Assembly: GCA_903858275.1 (NCBI GenBank) | Contig: CAIOIC010000065.1 | Location: forward strand, 1 to 64,000 | Direction: 5' to 3' | Origin: an uncultured Verrucomicrobia subdivision 3 bacterium | Lineage (GTDB): Bacteria; Verrucomicrobiota; Verrucomicrobiia; Limisphaerales; UBA11358 | DNA length: 64,000 bases | Shown: positions 1 to 8,170 of the stretch, piece by piece | Position numbering within the stretch: position 1 is the stretch's first letter | Layout: each line of letters begins with the position of its first letter | Program-made: the position numbers and the translations under genes | The notes under the pieces: generated by a model | Databases searched by the model: none | Told to the model about the DNA's origin: nothing | What the model saw: the letters and a program-made list of their open reading frames with translations, nothing else

Positions 1-827
1 ATTTCGTTGTCGCCGGCGGAATCGTAATCGCTCTGGAAATCCCGGCTGAGGCGTCCGCTGACAAGGGTGTCGGGCTGCAATCCACGCACCAGTTTTTCCA
101 ACCTGGACGCGCGCTCGACGTTCATGACGCCGAGCGGGGTGTCAAACCAGACCACGGCGATGGGGCCGTAGTTGCTCAGGAGTTCGCGGACCTGCGGGAG
201 AGCCTTGCTGTTGAAGTAAGTGTCGAAATCGCCTTTCTGCTTCGGGTCCCACTGCGGCACCTCATAGACCGGGTCAGCTTCGTGCGGCCCTTTCCAGATC
301 GCGCCGCCGGGGGCCGACCAGTCCTGCGCCTGCGAATAATAAACCCCGAACTTGATGCCGCGTTTGGCGCAGGCGGCGGCGAGTTCCCTGACCGGGTCGC
401 GCTTGAACGGCGTCGCGTCCACGATGTTGAACTTGTCCGCCGGTGAGCCGAACATGGCAAAGCCGTCATGGTGCTTGGAGGTGATGATGAGATATTTCAT
501 CCCGGCATCCTGCGCGAGTTGCGCCCACGCCTCGGCATCGAACTTCACCGGGTTGAACCGCGCGGCGAGTTGCTCGTATTCGGCGATGGGGATGCGCGCC
601 TTATACATGATCCACTCACCGATCCCGGAGTAATACCCGCCTTTCCATTCGCCGGCAGCCAGCGAATATAGCCCCCAATGAATGAACATGCCGAACTTCG
701 CCTCGTGCCACCATGCCAGACGGGTTTCACTGCGGGGCGGGTTGGAGGCGACGGGTTGAGCCTGAGTGGCAAGGATGGTTACGAGCGACAGCGCGACCAA
801 GAAGAGTCGGGTGAGGATGGAGTTCAT
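1..827 (-). CDS. alpha-L-fucosidase, GH29 (C-terminus outside window)
   Basis: Secreted or periplasmic exo-alpha-L-fucosidase that releases fucose from glycans. Reading from ATG at 827 gives 275 residues before the window edge. Residues 1-23 are a signal peptide. Then come the GH29 barrel motifs: the FIHWGLYS motif near 48-55, SKHHDGF at about 117-123, the GVYYSQAQDW motif near 161-170, and VVWFD with Asp229 as the expected nucleophile (by family analogy). The catalytic barrel is nearly complete, while the acid/base region and C-terminal beta domain are missing. It is the last visible gene of the minus-strand operon, 103 bases downstream of the GH141-like gene. Family assignment is firm; linkage specificity cannot be read from sequence. 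Confidence 0.93.
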   Translation of the reverse strand, partial: MNSILTRLFLVALSLVTILATQAQPVASNPPRSETRLAWWHEAKFGMFIHWGLYSLAAGEWKGGYYSGIGEWIMYKARIPIAEYEQLAARFNPVKFDAEAWAQLAQDAGMKYLIITSKHHDGFAMFGSPADKFNIVDATPFKRDPVRELAAACAKRGIKFGVYYSQAQDWSAPGGAIWKGPHEADPVYEVPQWDPKQKGDFDTYFNSKALPQVRELLSNYGPIAVVWFDTPLGVMNVERASRLEKLVRGLQPDTLVSGRLSRDFQSDYDSAGDNE

Positions 828-861
828 GGTTTGATTTTATCGAATAAGATTTTTTATGTCA

Positions 862-887
862 TCGGTTTTCCAATAACTAGAAACCGA
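862..887. promoter_or_regulatory. 7-bp inverted repeat between two operon genes
   Basis: TCGGTTT at 862-868 and AAACCGA at 881-887 form perfect arms around a 12-base AT-rich loop, in the gap between the GH141-like stop and the GH29 start on the minus strand. No U-run follows, so an operator or mRNA-processing hairpin is as likely as a terminator. This is sequence symmetry only. Confidence 0.3.
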
Positions 888-930
888 CCGGCTCAAGCAG
901 ACCACAAATAGAAACGCCCAAATCCACCAG

Positions 931-3105
931 TCAAGGCTTCGGCGACTGATTGAATCGCTGCAGGTCGGTGTTGGAATCAAACACCGAACCATTGCTCGCA
1001 CCCGCCACCCGACTGCGGCCCGTGTCCGGCAGGACGGTGCGGTCGATATCGCGTTGCAGTCCGATCTGCTCGAAGGGAATCGGCTTGAACGCCGGTAACT
1101 GCTTGAACACCGCCGAATCCGGGCGCAGGCGGAAATCGAGCTTGGCGGCATCCACAAAGCCCGCCCCGGCTTCCGTCAAAATCAGATTGTTACGCATGGT
1201 GCTGAAGGCAAGGTGTTCCGGCTTCCCATCGAAATGAAGCGGTTGTTTGCAGGCCACGGTGGCGTTGTTCTCGATAACATTACCGGTCGGCACATCGCGG
1301 CGGCCAGTGATCAGCTTCGCCAGCGTCGGATAACGCGTGCTCCACGGCGGCTGCGACACACCGGTGGACATCAACCGGCCCACAAGATTCTTGTTGGTCG
1401 AGTAGCCGCGCGAAACGCCGCGCGTGTCAATGTGCAAGCCCCGAGCCGTGTCAATGACGAGGTTGTTCTGCACGATATTATCGTGCCCGCCAGAGATGAA
1501 CGGTCCATAGGAACAACGAAAAACCACATTGCCAAAAACCGTGTCGCCGCTGTCACCATCGTCCAGATAAAAAGCGTTCGCGCGCGGGCTGTCGTGGATA
1601 AAATTATAGCGCAGCACATTACCGCGGCTGGTCCAGTCGAGACAGGTGTAGAACGCGCCGACATCGCCGGAGGTGAGCGCGATGCGGGCGACTTCGTTGA
1701 ACTCGAAGAGATGGTCGTTGCCGGTGTAGAGCACTGCCGCATGCGGCAGATCGTGCATGAAATTGTGCGCCACGCGGCATCCGACGGAATCATTTCCAAC
1801 ATGAATGGCGGCAGCGTAAGTCTTCTGGCGGATGCCGAGGTGATACAGGTTGTTGTTTTCGGAAAAATGGTTCGCAGGGGTAAGCGTCTTGCGATCGCCA
1901 CCGTTCAGAATAATTCCGCTCCGGCCGAGCTCGTAAAAATCCGAACTGCGCACACCATTGTTCGAGCCGTCCTTGATGATCACGCCGCTGCCGCCCAGAT
2001 TGCGGAAGGAGCAGCCCGCGATCAAATTGCCGTTACCGCCGGTAATTTCCACGCCGTTGCCCAAGCCGCCTTCCAGCACCAGTCCGCGCAGGGTCACATA
2101 CTGCACTCCGCGCCACGCGACCAGCGGCTGGACAAAATCGCTGACGGAGACAACGGCGCGGGTCAAGTCGCCCGGCGGCCAGAAGTAAAGCGTCCGGGTC
2201 GTGAAATCCACGCACCATTCGCCGGGCTGGTCAATCTCCTCCAACAGATTCACCGCGCACCATGCCTCCTTGCCATCGCCCAGTTCGCCGGCCTTGGCAT
2301 ATTTCGAGCCGATGCCGCCGCTGATAGGTTCGGCGAAAGTGATTTCATGGGTCGCGGCAACGATGGATTTCACCTGAATCGTGTGCGGTTCCCAGGGCAC
2401 GCGCCAATAACCTTCCAGCCACACGCCGCTTTCCGCGTGCCAGCGGGCCACGCGATCTTCGCGCGCAATAAATTTCCCCGCATGCCGGCCCGGACCTTTC
2501 GACCAGTCGCCCCGGTCCAGCACCCTGCCCATGGTGACAAAACCTTCATTGGGCCAGCGGGAAAGCGGCATCCGACGGTCATTGAAGTAGAGTTCAAAAA
2601 TACCGCCACCAGGGGTGAACCCGGCGCCGTTGTTAAAAACTACTGGGAACGGCCCGATGTTTTTCAATCCCAACGCGGCCAGGTCGAGTTGAACCACCTT
2701 CCCGCGCGCCGCCGCATCCAGACGCGCCACGACACTAGCCTTGGTGACGGGTGTGAAATCGGTCGGCTTGATCATCCGTCCGGCATGAAGGCGCACTTCG
2801 CCACCGGCAGCGGCGCGATAAATCACGAGAGCTTTCTCGGTGCCGGAATCGGCGCTGGTGAGTTCCAGCGTTTGGGAGCGCGGATAAGTTCCCGGCTGAA
2901 TCCAGACGGTAACGCCGCCCACGGCACCTGAACTTTTCAAGGTGCGAACTTCGTCACGGGCGCGTTCGAGGGTGACAAAAGGTTTGGCCTGCGTGCCGGG
3001 ATTGGTGTCATTGCCATTCGGCGCGACGTAGAAGTCGGCGGCGATGGCCGCCGTGCTGACGAGCGCAAGCGCGCTCATGATGATGCGGGTGAAGTTGGGG
3101 TTCAT
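931..3105 (-). CDS. secreted right-handed beta-helix protein, GH141-like
   Basis: About 724 residues from ATG at 3105. A longer reading from 3144 only adds 13 residues that overlap the upstream gene. The N-terminus is a signal peptide (MNPNFTRIIMSALALVSTAAIAA), then ADFYVAPNGNDTNPGT, the usual opening of secreted parallel beta-helix proteins. Next are a sandwich-like insertion (ELYFNDRRMPLSRWPNEGF) and many right-handed helix coils rich in N, G and V. This order resembles family GH141, whose founder BT1002 is an alpha-L-fucosidase acting on rhamnogalacturonan II. The fucosidase-rich context fits, but catalytic residues cannot be confirmed by eye. The start overlaps the GH28 stop by four bases (ATGA), suggesting translational coupling. 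Confidence 0.75.
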   Translation of the reverse strand: MNPNFTRIIMSALALVSTAAIAADFYVAPNGNDTNPGTQAKPFVTLERARDEVRTLKSSGAVGGVTVWIQPGTYPRSQTLELTSADSGTEKALVIYRAAAGGEVRLHAGRMIKPTDFTPVTKASVVARLDAAARGKVVQLDLAALGLKNIGPFPVVFNNGAGFTPGGGIFELYFNDRRMPLSRWPNEGFVTMGRVLDRGDWSKGPGRHAGKFIAREDRVARWHAESGVWLEGYWRVPWEPHTIQVKSIVAATHEITFAEPISGGIGSKYAKAGELGDGKEAWCAVNLLEEIDQPGEWCVDFTTRTLYFWPPGDLTRAVVSVSDFVQPLVAWRGVQYVTLRGLVLEGGLGNGVEITGGNGNLIAGCSFRNLGGSGVIIKDGSNNGVRSSDFYELGRSGIILNGGDRKTLTPANHFSENNNLYHLGIRQKTYAAAIHVGNDSVGCRVAHNFMHDLPHAAVLYTGNDHLFEFNEVARIALTSGDVGAFYTCLDWTSRGNVLRYNFIHDSPRANAFYLDDGDSGDTVFGNVVFRCSYGPFISGGHDNIVQNNLVIDTARGLHIDTRGVSRGYSTNKNLVGRLMSTGVSQPPWSTRYPTLAKLITGRRDVPTGNVIENNATVACKQPLHFDGKPEHLAFSTMRNNLILTEAGAGFVDAAKLDFRLRPDSAVFKQLPAFKPIPFEQIGLQRDIDRTVLPDTGRSRVAGASNGSVFDSNTDLQRFNQSPKP

Positions 3106-4496
3106 GGCTTGATCTTTCCAGGGAGGATTTGCACTTGCTGACAATCCGTCTGCTCGACAACGGGCGGACCACCCGCCGCCGGGATGCGGGATACGCCGGA
3201 AATCCGCGCCCCGTCCACCGAAAATAGCGCCAGCGCCGAGCGCGGGAACCGCTCGAAATCGGCTTCGGAAACATTGACGTGCAAACCGTCAATCGTGAGG
3301 TTCTTCATATTGGCCATGGCCGCGTAGGTCGGCATCCGCGCGTATTTGGTGTCGCGCTCGTCACTGGTCGTCCGTTTGCCACCGACCGGTTTCGTGCGCC
3401 GGGCATAGTTTTCCGGTGCCTTTACGTCGAATATGATGTTCCGCAGCGTGATGTTCTCCAACCGGCTCCCGGGCATACCCTGCAACAGCAGACCCGCCTC
3501 ACCGGTAATCCGGATATTCTGAAAGGTGACATCATGGACAGCGCCGATCCTGGAGTCAGCATGCCGCTTCTCAATGTCAATATACAGCGGCACCGTATTG
3601 CGAAACGCAGGCGAGCAGAGGTCCATTTCGATGTTTTCCGCCACCACGTCCCGCACCGTCGCGCCATCCTTTATGTAAATCCCGACGCCCACCGGCGAGT
3701 TAACGATCTGGCAGTCATGGAAACGGATGCGGCGAAAATCCCCCTTCGACTCGGTTCCAATCTTGAGCGCTCCGGTCGGCGATTCGAGCACACAATGACT
3801 AACTTCAATATCCTCACAGGGAAAAGGTTCGGTGCTCTTGAGCACGATGGCATCATCGCCGGTGCTGATATGGCAGTTGGTGATCTTCACGTCCCTGCAA
3901 CTATTAGGGTCAATACCGTCGGTGTTCAACCGCTGGTAGTTGTTCCGAATCGTGATGCCATCAATGCGCACATGCTCGCAGCGCCGCAGGTGCAGGGTCC
4001 AAGAATCGCTGTTCCGGAGGGTCACACCGCGGAAGGTCACATCGCGGCACCGATCAATGAGCACGAGGCGGCTGCGCCACGCCGGCTCGGCGGGCGCGCC
4101 AGCGCGTTTGCTGTAGTCCGCAGTGGTCTGACCATTGATTTCGCCCTCGCCCTCCACACCGATGTGTTCCGCACCATGGGCCGTCAGGACGGCGCTCGAC
4201 TGGTCGCCATAATCCCTGCGATCGGTGCTGCCCAGGAGGGTGGCGCCTTTGGCCAAATGCAGCGTAACCTTCGACTTCAGCGCCACGTTCGCGATGAGAT
4301 ATTTCCCCGGCGGCACGCGCACCACCCCGCCGCCGCTTGCGCTAGCCTGATCAATCGCTTTTTGCAACGCAGCAGAGTCCAGCGTCACGCCATCTCCATT
4401 GGCACCGTGATTGCGGACATCCTGATCGGCGGCGGGAACATTCGCGGTTACGACCAACAACGCACCAGCAATGATCGGAATGATGTTTCGATTCAT
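3102..4496 (-). CDS. polygalacturonase-type glycoside hydrolase, GH28
   Basis: 464 residues with a signal peptide (1-22) and a parallel beta-helix. GH28 hydrolases cleave galacturonide or rhamnogalacturonan linkages by inversion. Visible family motifs are NTDGIDP (Asp193), TGDDAI (Asp214/Asp215) and YIKDG for the RIK motif. Motif III reads KIGTES and lacks the His of classical endo-polygalacturonases, as in many exo- or rhamnogalacturonan-type members, so the exact substrate is open. The opening NHGANGDGVTLDSAALQKAI is also typical. It sits between a GH29 gene upstream and the coupled GH141-like gene downstream. Its presence suggests the target glycan has a uronic-acid backbone. Confidence 0.92.
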   Translation of the reverse strand: MNRNIIPIIAGALLVVTANVPAADQDVRNHGANGDGVTLDSAALQKAIDQASASGGGVVRVPPGKYLIANVALKSKVTLHLAKGATLLGSTDRRDYGDQSSAVLTAHGAEHIGVEGEGEINGQTTADYSKRAGAPAEPAWRSRLVLIDRCRDVTFRGVTLRNSDSWTLHLRRCEHVRIDGITIRNNYQRLNTDGIDPNSCRDVKITNCHISTGDDAIVLKSTEPFPCEDIEVSHCVLESPTGALKIGTESKGDFRRIRFHDCQIVNSPVGVGIYIKDGATVRDVVAENIEMDLCSPAFRNTVPLYIDIEKRHADSRIGAVHDVTFQNIRITGEAGLLLQGMPGSRLENITLRNIIFDVKAPENYARRTKPVGGKRTTSDERDTKYARMPTYAAMANMKNLTIDGLHVNVSEADFERFPRSALALFSVDGARISGVSRIPAAGGPPVVEQTDCQQVQILPGKIKP

Positions 4497-4551
4497 GCTT
4501 TGGATTTTCGACTGAACGTGCGTTATCGGGCAACCACCTTGACCGGCAGGG

Positions 4552-6309
4552 TTAATCTGCCGGATACAGCTGCAGTTCCGCCACGCCGGGCGAGCCGGTG
4601 TCGCACTTCATCGTGAGCCGGAATTTCTGGCCGGTGACGGGCGCAATGGATTTTTTCAGCCCGTGGCCATCGGTCTTGCCTTCAATGATTTTTTTCCAGC
4701 CGGAACCGTCGAAGACTTCCAACGTGAATTGCTGCTTGATCCGCGGCCAGACATCCGGCTCATCCAAACCAAGCGCGCCGATGGTGGCCGGCTTGGCCAG
4801 TTCCACTTCCAGCCAGGCGGACTTCACATCCGCCGGCGCCCGCCAGCGCTTCGCGCCGGTGCCGTCAAAGGCGTTCTCCGGCGGGTTGCCCGACATGGAG
4901 GCCGAAGCAGTCGCCTTCGCGCCCGCGGTCGGCAGCGGCAAGGTCACCGGTTCGCCTTCAATTTCCAAGGCCACCACGGAATCCGCCGCATCCGGCGCAA
5001 TGGCCGGAACATCGATCACCACCTTGCCATTCTTGCTGGCAACGGAAAGTTTCTTGCCGCGCGCTGATAGCAGCGTGGCCGACTTCGCCTTATTGTTCAG
5101 CGGCACCACCAATTTGCCATCCTTGGGCCAGTCGAAGACGTGCAGGTAAAGCGTGCCGCCCTTGCGTGTCGCCACGCCCCACGGGAGATATGCGAACGGA
5201 CTGCGGCTGGAGCCGTAAATGGCATCGCCATTCACGCGCAGCCATTGGCCCACCGCTTGCAAGCGCTCCACACACGCGGGCGGAAATTCGCCTTCCGCCG
5301 TCGGGCCGACGTTGAGCAGGAAGTTGCCGCCCTTCGCGCAGATGTCCGCGAGCTTGCGGATGAGATCGGTCGAGGATTTCCAATTCTGGTCGTAGGCGTT
5401 GTAGCCCCAATGGCCGTTGAGCGTCATGCACGTTTCCCAATCGCCCGGATAACCCGTGACCGGCACGAACTGTTCCGGCGTGGCCGTGTCACCGCCAAAA
5501 CCGCCGCCCAGGCGGTTGTTCGTGATGAGGCCGGGACGCAGTTTTAGCAACGAGGCCAGCGGCGCGGCCCGCTGCGGCGTCATATGCGTCGCGGTGTCCC
5601 ACCAGAGGATGTCGATCGGGTAGCGCGTGAGAATCTCTTTCACCTGCGGGACGGCGACATTTTTCAGGTAATCATCGAAGCTGCCGCCCACCGCCGGATC
5701 CCAGCCTTCGCCTTCCTTGTAACGGCTCTTGGCGCCGCCCGGATTGTTCCAGTCCTGCGCCTGCGAATAATAGAAGCCGATCTTCAAGCCCTCCGCCTTG
5801 GCGGCGTTCACGAGCGGCCCGAGCAAATCCTTTTTGTAAGGCGTCGCATCGGCGATGTTCCATTTGCTGGCCGCCGACGGATACAGCGCGAAACCGTCGT
5901 GATGTTTCGAGGTGATGACGATGTATTTCATCCCGGCGTCCTTGGCGGTTTTCGCCCAAAGCACGGGATTGTATTTCACGGGATTGAACTGCCTGGCGAA
6001 CTGCTGGTATTCCGCCGACGGAATCTTGCCCGAGTGCATGATCCACTCGCCGTGATTCGTGCTGTCGCCGTATTTGCCGGCGGGCACGGCATAAACGCCC
6101 CAATGGATGAACAACCCAAACTTCGCCTCGCGCCACCACGCCATGCGGGCATCGCGCTGGGCGGGCGTCTCGCCCGCTTTCGCCGTCACGGCGGATTCCT
6201 CGACGGTGACCCCGGCAATTTCTTCAACGGGTTTGGGTGCGGCCGGGATTTGGATGACGCTGGCCGCCACGACAAGCGCGACCAATGAGGCAATGGATTT
6301 TCTTTTCAT
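4552..6309 (-). CDS. alpha-L-fucosidase GH29 with C-terminal discoidin-like domain
   Basis: 585 residues. Signal peptide 1-24, then a linker and the GH29 barrel: FGLFIHWGVYAVPAG, SKHHDGF (about 135-140), FYYSQAQDW, and IDILWWD with Asp238 as predicted nucleophile. After the barrel and a small beta domain, residues about 455-585 form an F5/8-type (discoidin, CBM32-like) module ending in typical strands, likely used to bind the polymer. It lies 6 bases after the stop of the next GH29 gene, so both are surely cotranscribed. No clear Shine-Dalgarno is seen upstream. The family is certain; subfamily is not resolved. Confidence 0.95.
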   Translation of the reverse strand: MKRKSIASLVALVVAASVIQIPAAPKPVEEIAGVTVEESAVTAKAGETPAQRDARMAWWREAKFGLFIHWGVYAVPAGKYGDSTNHGEWIMHSGKIPSAEYQQFARQFNPVKYNPVLWAKTAKDAGMKYIVITSKHHDGFALYPSAASKWNIADATPYKKDLLGPLVNAAKAEGLKIGFYYSQAQDWNNPGGAKSRYKEGEGWDPAVGGSFDDYLKNVAVPQVKEILTRYPIDILWWDTATHMTPQRAAPLASLLKLRPGLITNNRLGGGFGGDTATPEQFVPVTGYPGDWETCMTLNGHWGYNAYDQNWKSSTDLIRKLADICAKGGNFLLNVGPTAEGEFPPACVERLQAVGQWLRVNGDAIYGSSRSPFAYLPWGVATRKGGTLYLHVFDWPKDGKLVVPLNNKAKSATLLSARGKKLSVASKNGKVVIDVPAIAPDAADSVVALEIEGEPVTLPLPTAGAKATASASMSGNPPENAFDGTGAKRWRAPADVKSAWLEVELAKPATIGALGLDEPDVWPRIKQQFTLEVFDGSGWKKIIEGKTDGHGLKKSIAPVTGQKFRLTMKCDTGSPGVAELQLYPAD

Positions 6310-6315
6310 GATTAT

Positions 6316-7740
6316 TTATTTGGTGATGACTTGGGGTTCGCCGGAAAGAGTGAGTTTGATGACCGTGGCAATGGCGTCGGGCGCGCTGGCGGGCAATTGA
6401 ATGGTCACCCCGGCATCGCTCGAACTTGAAGTGAGCCGCTTACCGGAACCAGCGAGCAAACTGGCCTGCTTGACTTTGTTTTTCAGCGGCACCAAAAGCT
6501 TGCCGTCTTTGGGCCAATCAAAAACGATCAGATAGAGATCCTGCCCTTTGCGCGTGGCGCGGCCCCAATCCAGCTTCGCGAACGGACTGGCCGTCGTCCC
6601 GTAAATCGCCTCGCCATTCACCTTCATCCATTTGCCGATGGCTTGGAACGACTTCACGGTTTCCGGCGTGAGGCTGCCGTCGCCTTTCGGCCCGATGTTC
6701 AGCAGATAATTGCCGCCCTTGCTGGCGATGTCCGCCAGATTGCGGATGAGCAACTCATCCGATTTCCACGCGTGATCGTGTTCGCTGAAGCCCCAGGTGG
6801 TGTTGAGCGTCATGCAGGTTTCCCAATCCACCCCCGGCATGCCGGTGGCGGGAATGTGCTGTTCCGGCGTGATGAAATCGCCGAACCGCGTGTCGAGCTG
6901 CGGAATGAATCCTTCCGTGCCCATGCTGGCCCAGCCGGCCTCGCGCGTGCGGTAAAGGCGGTTGTTCATGATGATGCCCGGCTGCCTGGCGCGCACCAGC
7001 TTCATCAAATCGGTCGCCCGCCACGCTTCGTCGCCCTGAAAATCCAGCGCGCTGTAATCCCACCACAGCACATCCACCTGGCCGTAATTGGACATCAATT
7101 CGCCGACCTGGCTATGCAGATAATCAACATACTTGGCGTGGTCGCGCTCGCCATTGGGATAAGGCTGCCCCTTGAGCGGATGCGGCAGCTGCTTGGACTT
7201 CTGGTAGGCATACTGATCGTGATGCCAGTCGATCAACGAATGATAAAAACCCACCTTCAACCCCTCGGCATGCGCGGCCTCGACAATCTCCTTCACCAGA
7301 TCGCGATGCAGCCTGGCCCCGGCGTTGTAATCGCCGACCTTGGAATCAAACAGCCCGAAGCCCTCGTGATGTTTCGTGGTGAAAACGAGGTATTTGCAAC
7401 CCGCCGCCTTCGCCGTCTTCGCCCATTCGCGGGCAAAGCCGGGCACCGGCTGAAACTTCGGCAATGCGGCGGCGGCGTAGGTGTCCGTGTCCGCCTTGAC
7501 CCGCTGCTGGATCCATTCCATGCCGCCGTTGGTGCCTACGGCCTTGCCGTTCCAGGTTCCGGCCAGACCGGAATAAAGCCCCCAATGCACGAACATGCCG
7601 AACCGCGCCTCGCGCCACCAGCCCATGCGGGCATCGCGCTGCGCGGAAGATTCCGCGACCGTGGGTTCGGTGGATTTGATCGGATCAGCGGCAAAAGCTG
7701 CCGCCGTCGCCAAGGCGAGGATGAGTAATATCGGTTTCAT
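6316..7740 (-). CDS. alpha-L-fucosidase, GH29
   Basis: 474 residues from ATG at 7740, which begins a clean signal peptide (MKPILLILALATAAAFA). An upstream in-frame ATG at 7785 would add 15 charged residues and spoil it. GH29 motifs: FGMFVHWGLYSG, TKHHEGFGLF, VGFYHSLIDWHH and VDVLWWD with Asp228 as predicted nucleophile. There is no accessory module, unlike the neighbour it is transcribed with. The insert around residues 175-200 (YQKSKQLPHPLKGQPYPNG) distinguishes it from the other GH29 proteins here, so the paralogues probably act on different fucosyl linkages. The gene begins directly downstream of a degenerate copy of the sugar-porter 3' end. Confidence 0.95.
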   Translation of the reverse strand: MKPILLILALATAAAFAADPIKSTEPTVAESSAQRDARMGWWREARFGMFVHWGLYSGLAGTWNGKAVGTNGGMEWIQQRVKADTDTYAAAALPKFQPVPGFAREWAKTAKAAGCKYLVFTTKHHEGFGLFDSKVGDYNAGARLHRDLVKEIVEAAHAEGLKVGFYHSLIDWHHDQYAYQKSKQLPHPLKGQPYPNGERDHAKYVDYLHSQVGELMSNYGQVDVLWWDYSALDFQGDEAWRATDLMKLVRARQPGIIMNNRLYRTREAGWASMGTEGFIPQLDTRFGDFITPEQHIPATGMPGVDWETCMTLNTTWGFSEHDHAWKSDELLIRNLADIASKGGNYLLNIGPKGDGSLTPETVKSFQAIGKWMKVNGEAIYGTTASPFAKLDWGRATRKGQDLYLIVFDWPKDGKLLVPLKNKVKQASLLAGSGKRLTSSSSDAGVTIQLPASAPDAIATVIKLTLSGEPQVITK

Positions 7741-7885
7741 GGGGATTAAGAACCGATATTTTTTCCGAACGGCCACAACACGCAATCAAAATCGTGCGGA
7801 AAACGGGAACATGGTAATTGGATGGATCGTTGTGCCTGCGGCTCAACCCATCGAGGCACAGCCTCGACGCTACAATTCCACCGGC

Positions 7886-7957
7886 TCAATCCACCAGGTC
7901 TTTTTCAATCTGCTCCAGGGTTTTCCCTTTCGTTTCCGGAAGCTTGGCGAAGAGGTA
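7886..7957 (-). pseudogene. 3'-terminal remnant of an MFS sugar-porter gene, copy 1
   Basis: Minus-strand translation ends in PETKGKTLEQIEKDLVD and a stop at 7886-7888, identical in protein to the C-terminus of the intact MFS gene at 11494-12915. Over the last 68 bases only 4 differ from the intact gene. Nothing of the rest of the transporter is present, so this is a truncated duplicate. It lies just upstream of the GH29 start at 7740. Confidence 0.85.
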
Positions 7958-7963
7958 AAATTC

Positions 7964-7975
7964 CCAGGATCCTGG
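7964..7975. terminator. palindrome after the truncated beta-helix remnant
   Basis: CCAGGATCCTGG is a perfect 12-base palindrome placed a few bases after the YEFKP stop (7981) on the minus strand, where a transcription terminator would sit. It is not followed by a strong U-run, so terminator function is uncertain. Confidence 0.3.
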
Positions 7976-8170
7976 CCTTATTATGGTTTGAATTCATATG
8001 TGCAACCTGAACCAAAATCCATCAGCATCGCAAGTAGGCGGCGACGCCTTCGTCGCTGATCCGGCGCAACCCCAGAACCAAAAACGGGAACGTCGCTTGC
8101 CCCGCCAAAGTTTGCCACGAGGATGCGGCTCACCACCACCGACGGAGGTTTCTGGAGGTGGAAAGCGCGT

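Larger units (their letters stand above)
7886..8000. repeat. ~115-bp direct repeat, left copy
   Basis: This block and 9898-10014 share the same order: MFS 3' remnant, GC-rich hairpin, then a beta-helix gene ending in YEFKP. The two copies lie in the same orientation and bracket the GH49-like gene. The hairpin sequence differs between copies while the coding ends are well conserved. Confidence 0.75.
7741..8170. other. non-coding stretch with gene remnants and short palindromes
   Basis: 430 bases without an intact gene. It contains, reading plus-wise, a hairpin with arms CGAGGC/GCCTCG around ACA (near 7852-7866), a 3'-end remnant of a sugar porter (7886-7957), the palindrome CCAGGATCCTGG (7964-7975), a short C-terminal remnant of a beta-helix gene (stop at 7981-7983) and another palindrome, GCGACG/CGTCGC, near 8040-8056. 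The remnants are mirrored at 9898-10014. No promoter is convincing. Confidence 0.7.

Noticed and set aside
1213-2931. 572-residue plus-strand open frame
   Set aside because: Shadow of the GH141-like gene: composition is Arg/His/Ala-rich, no domain is recognisable, and the opposite strand has clear protein motifs.
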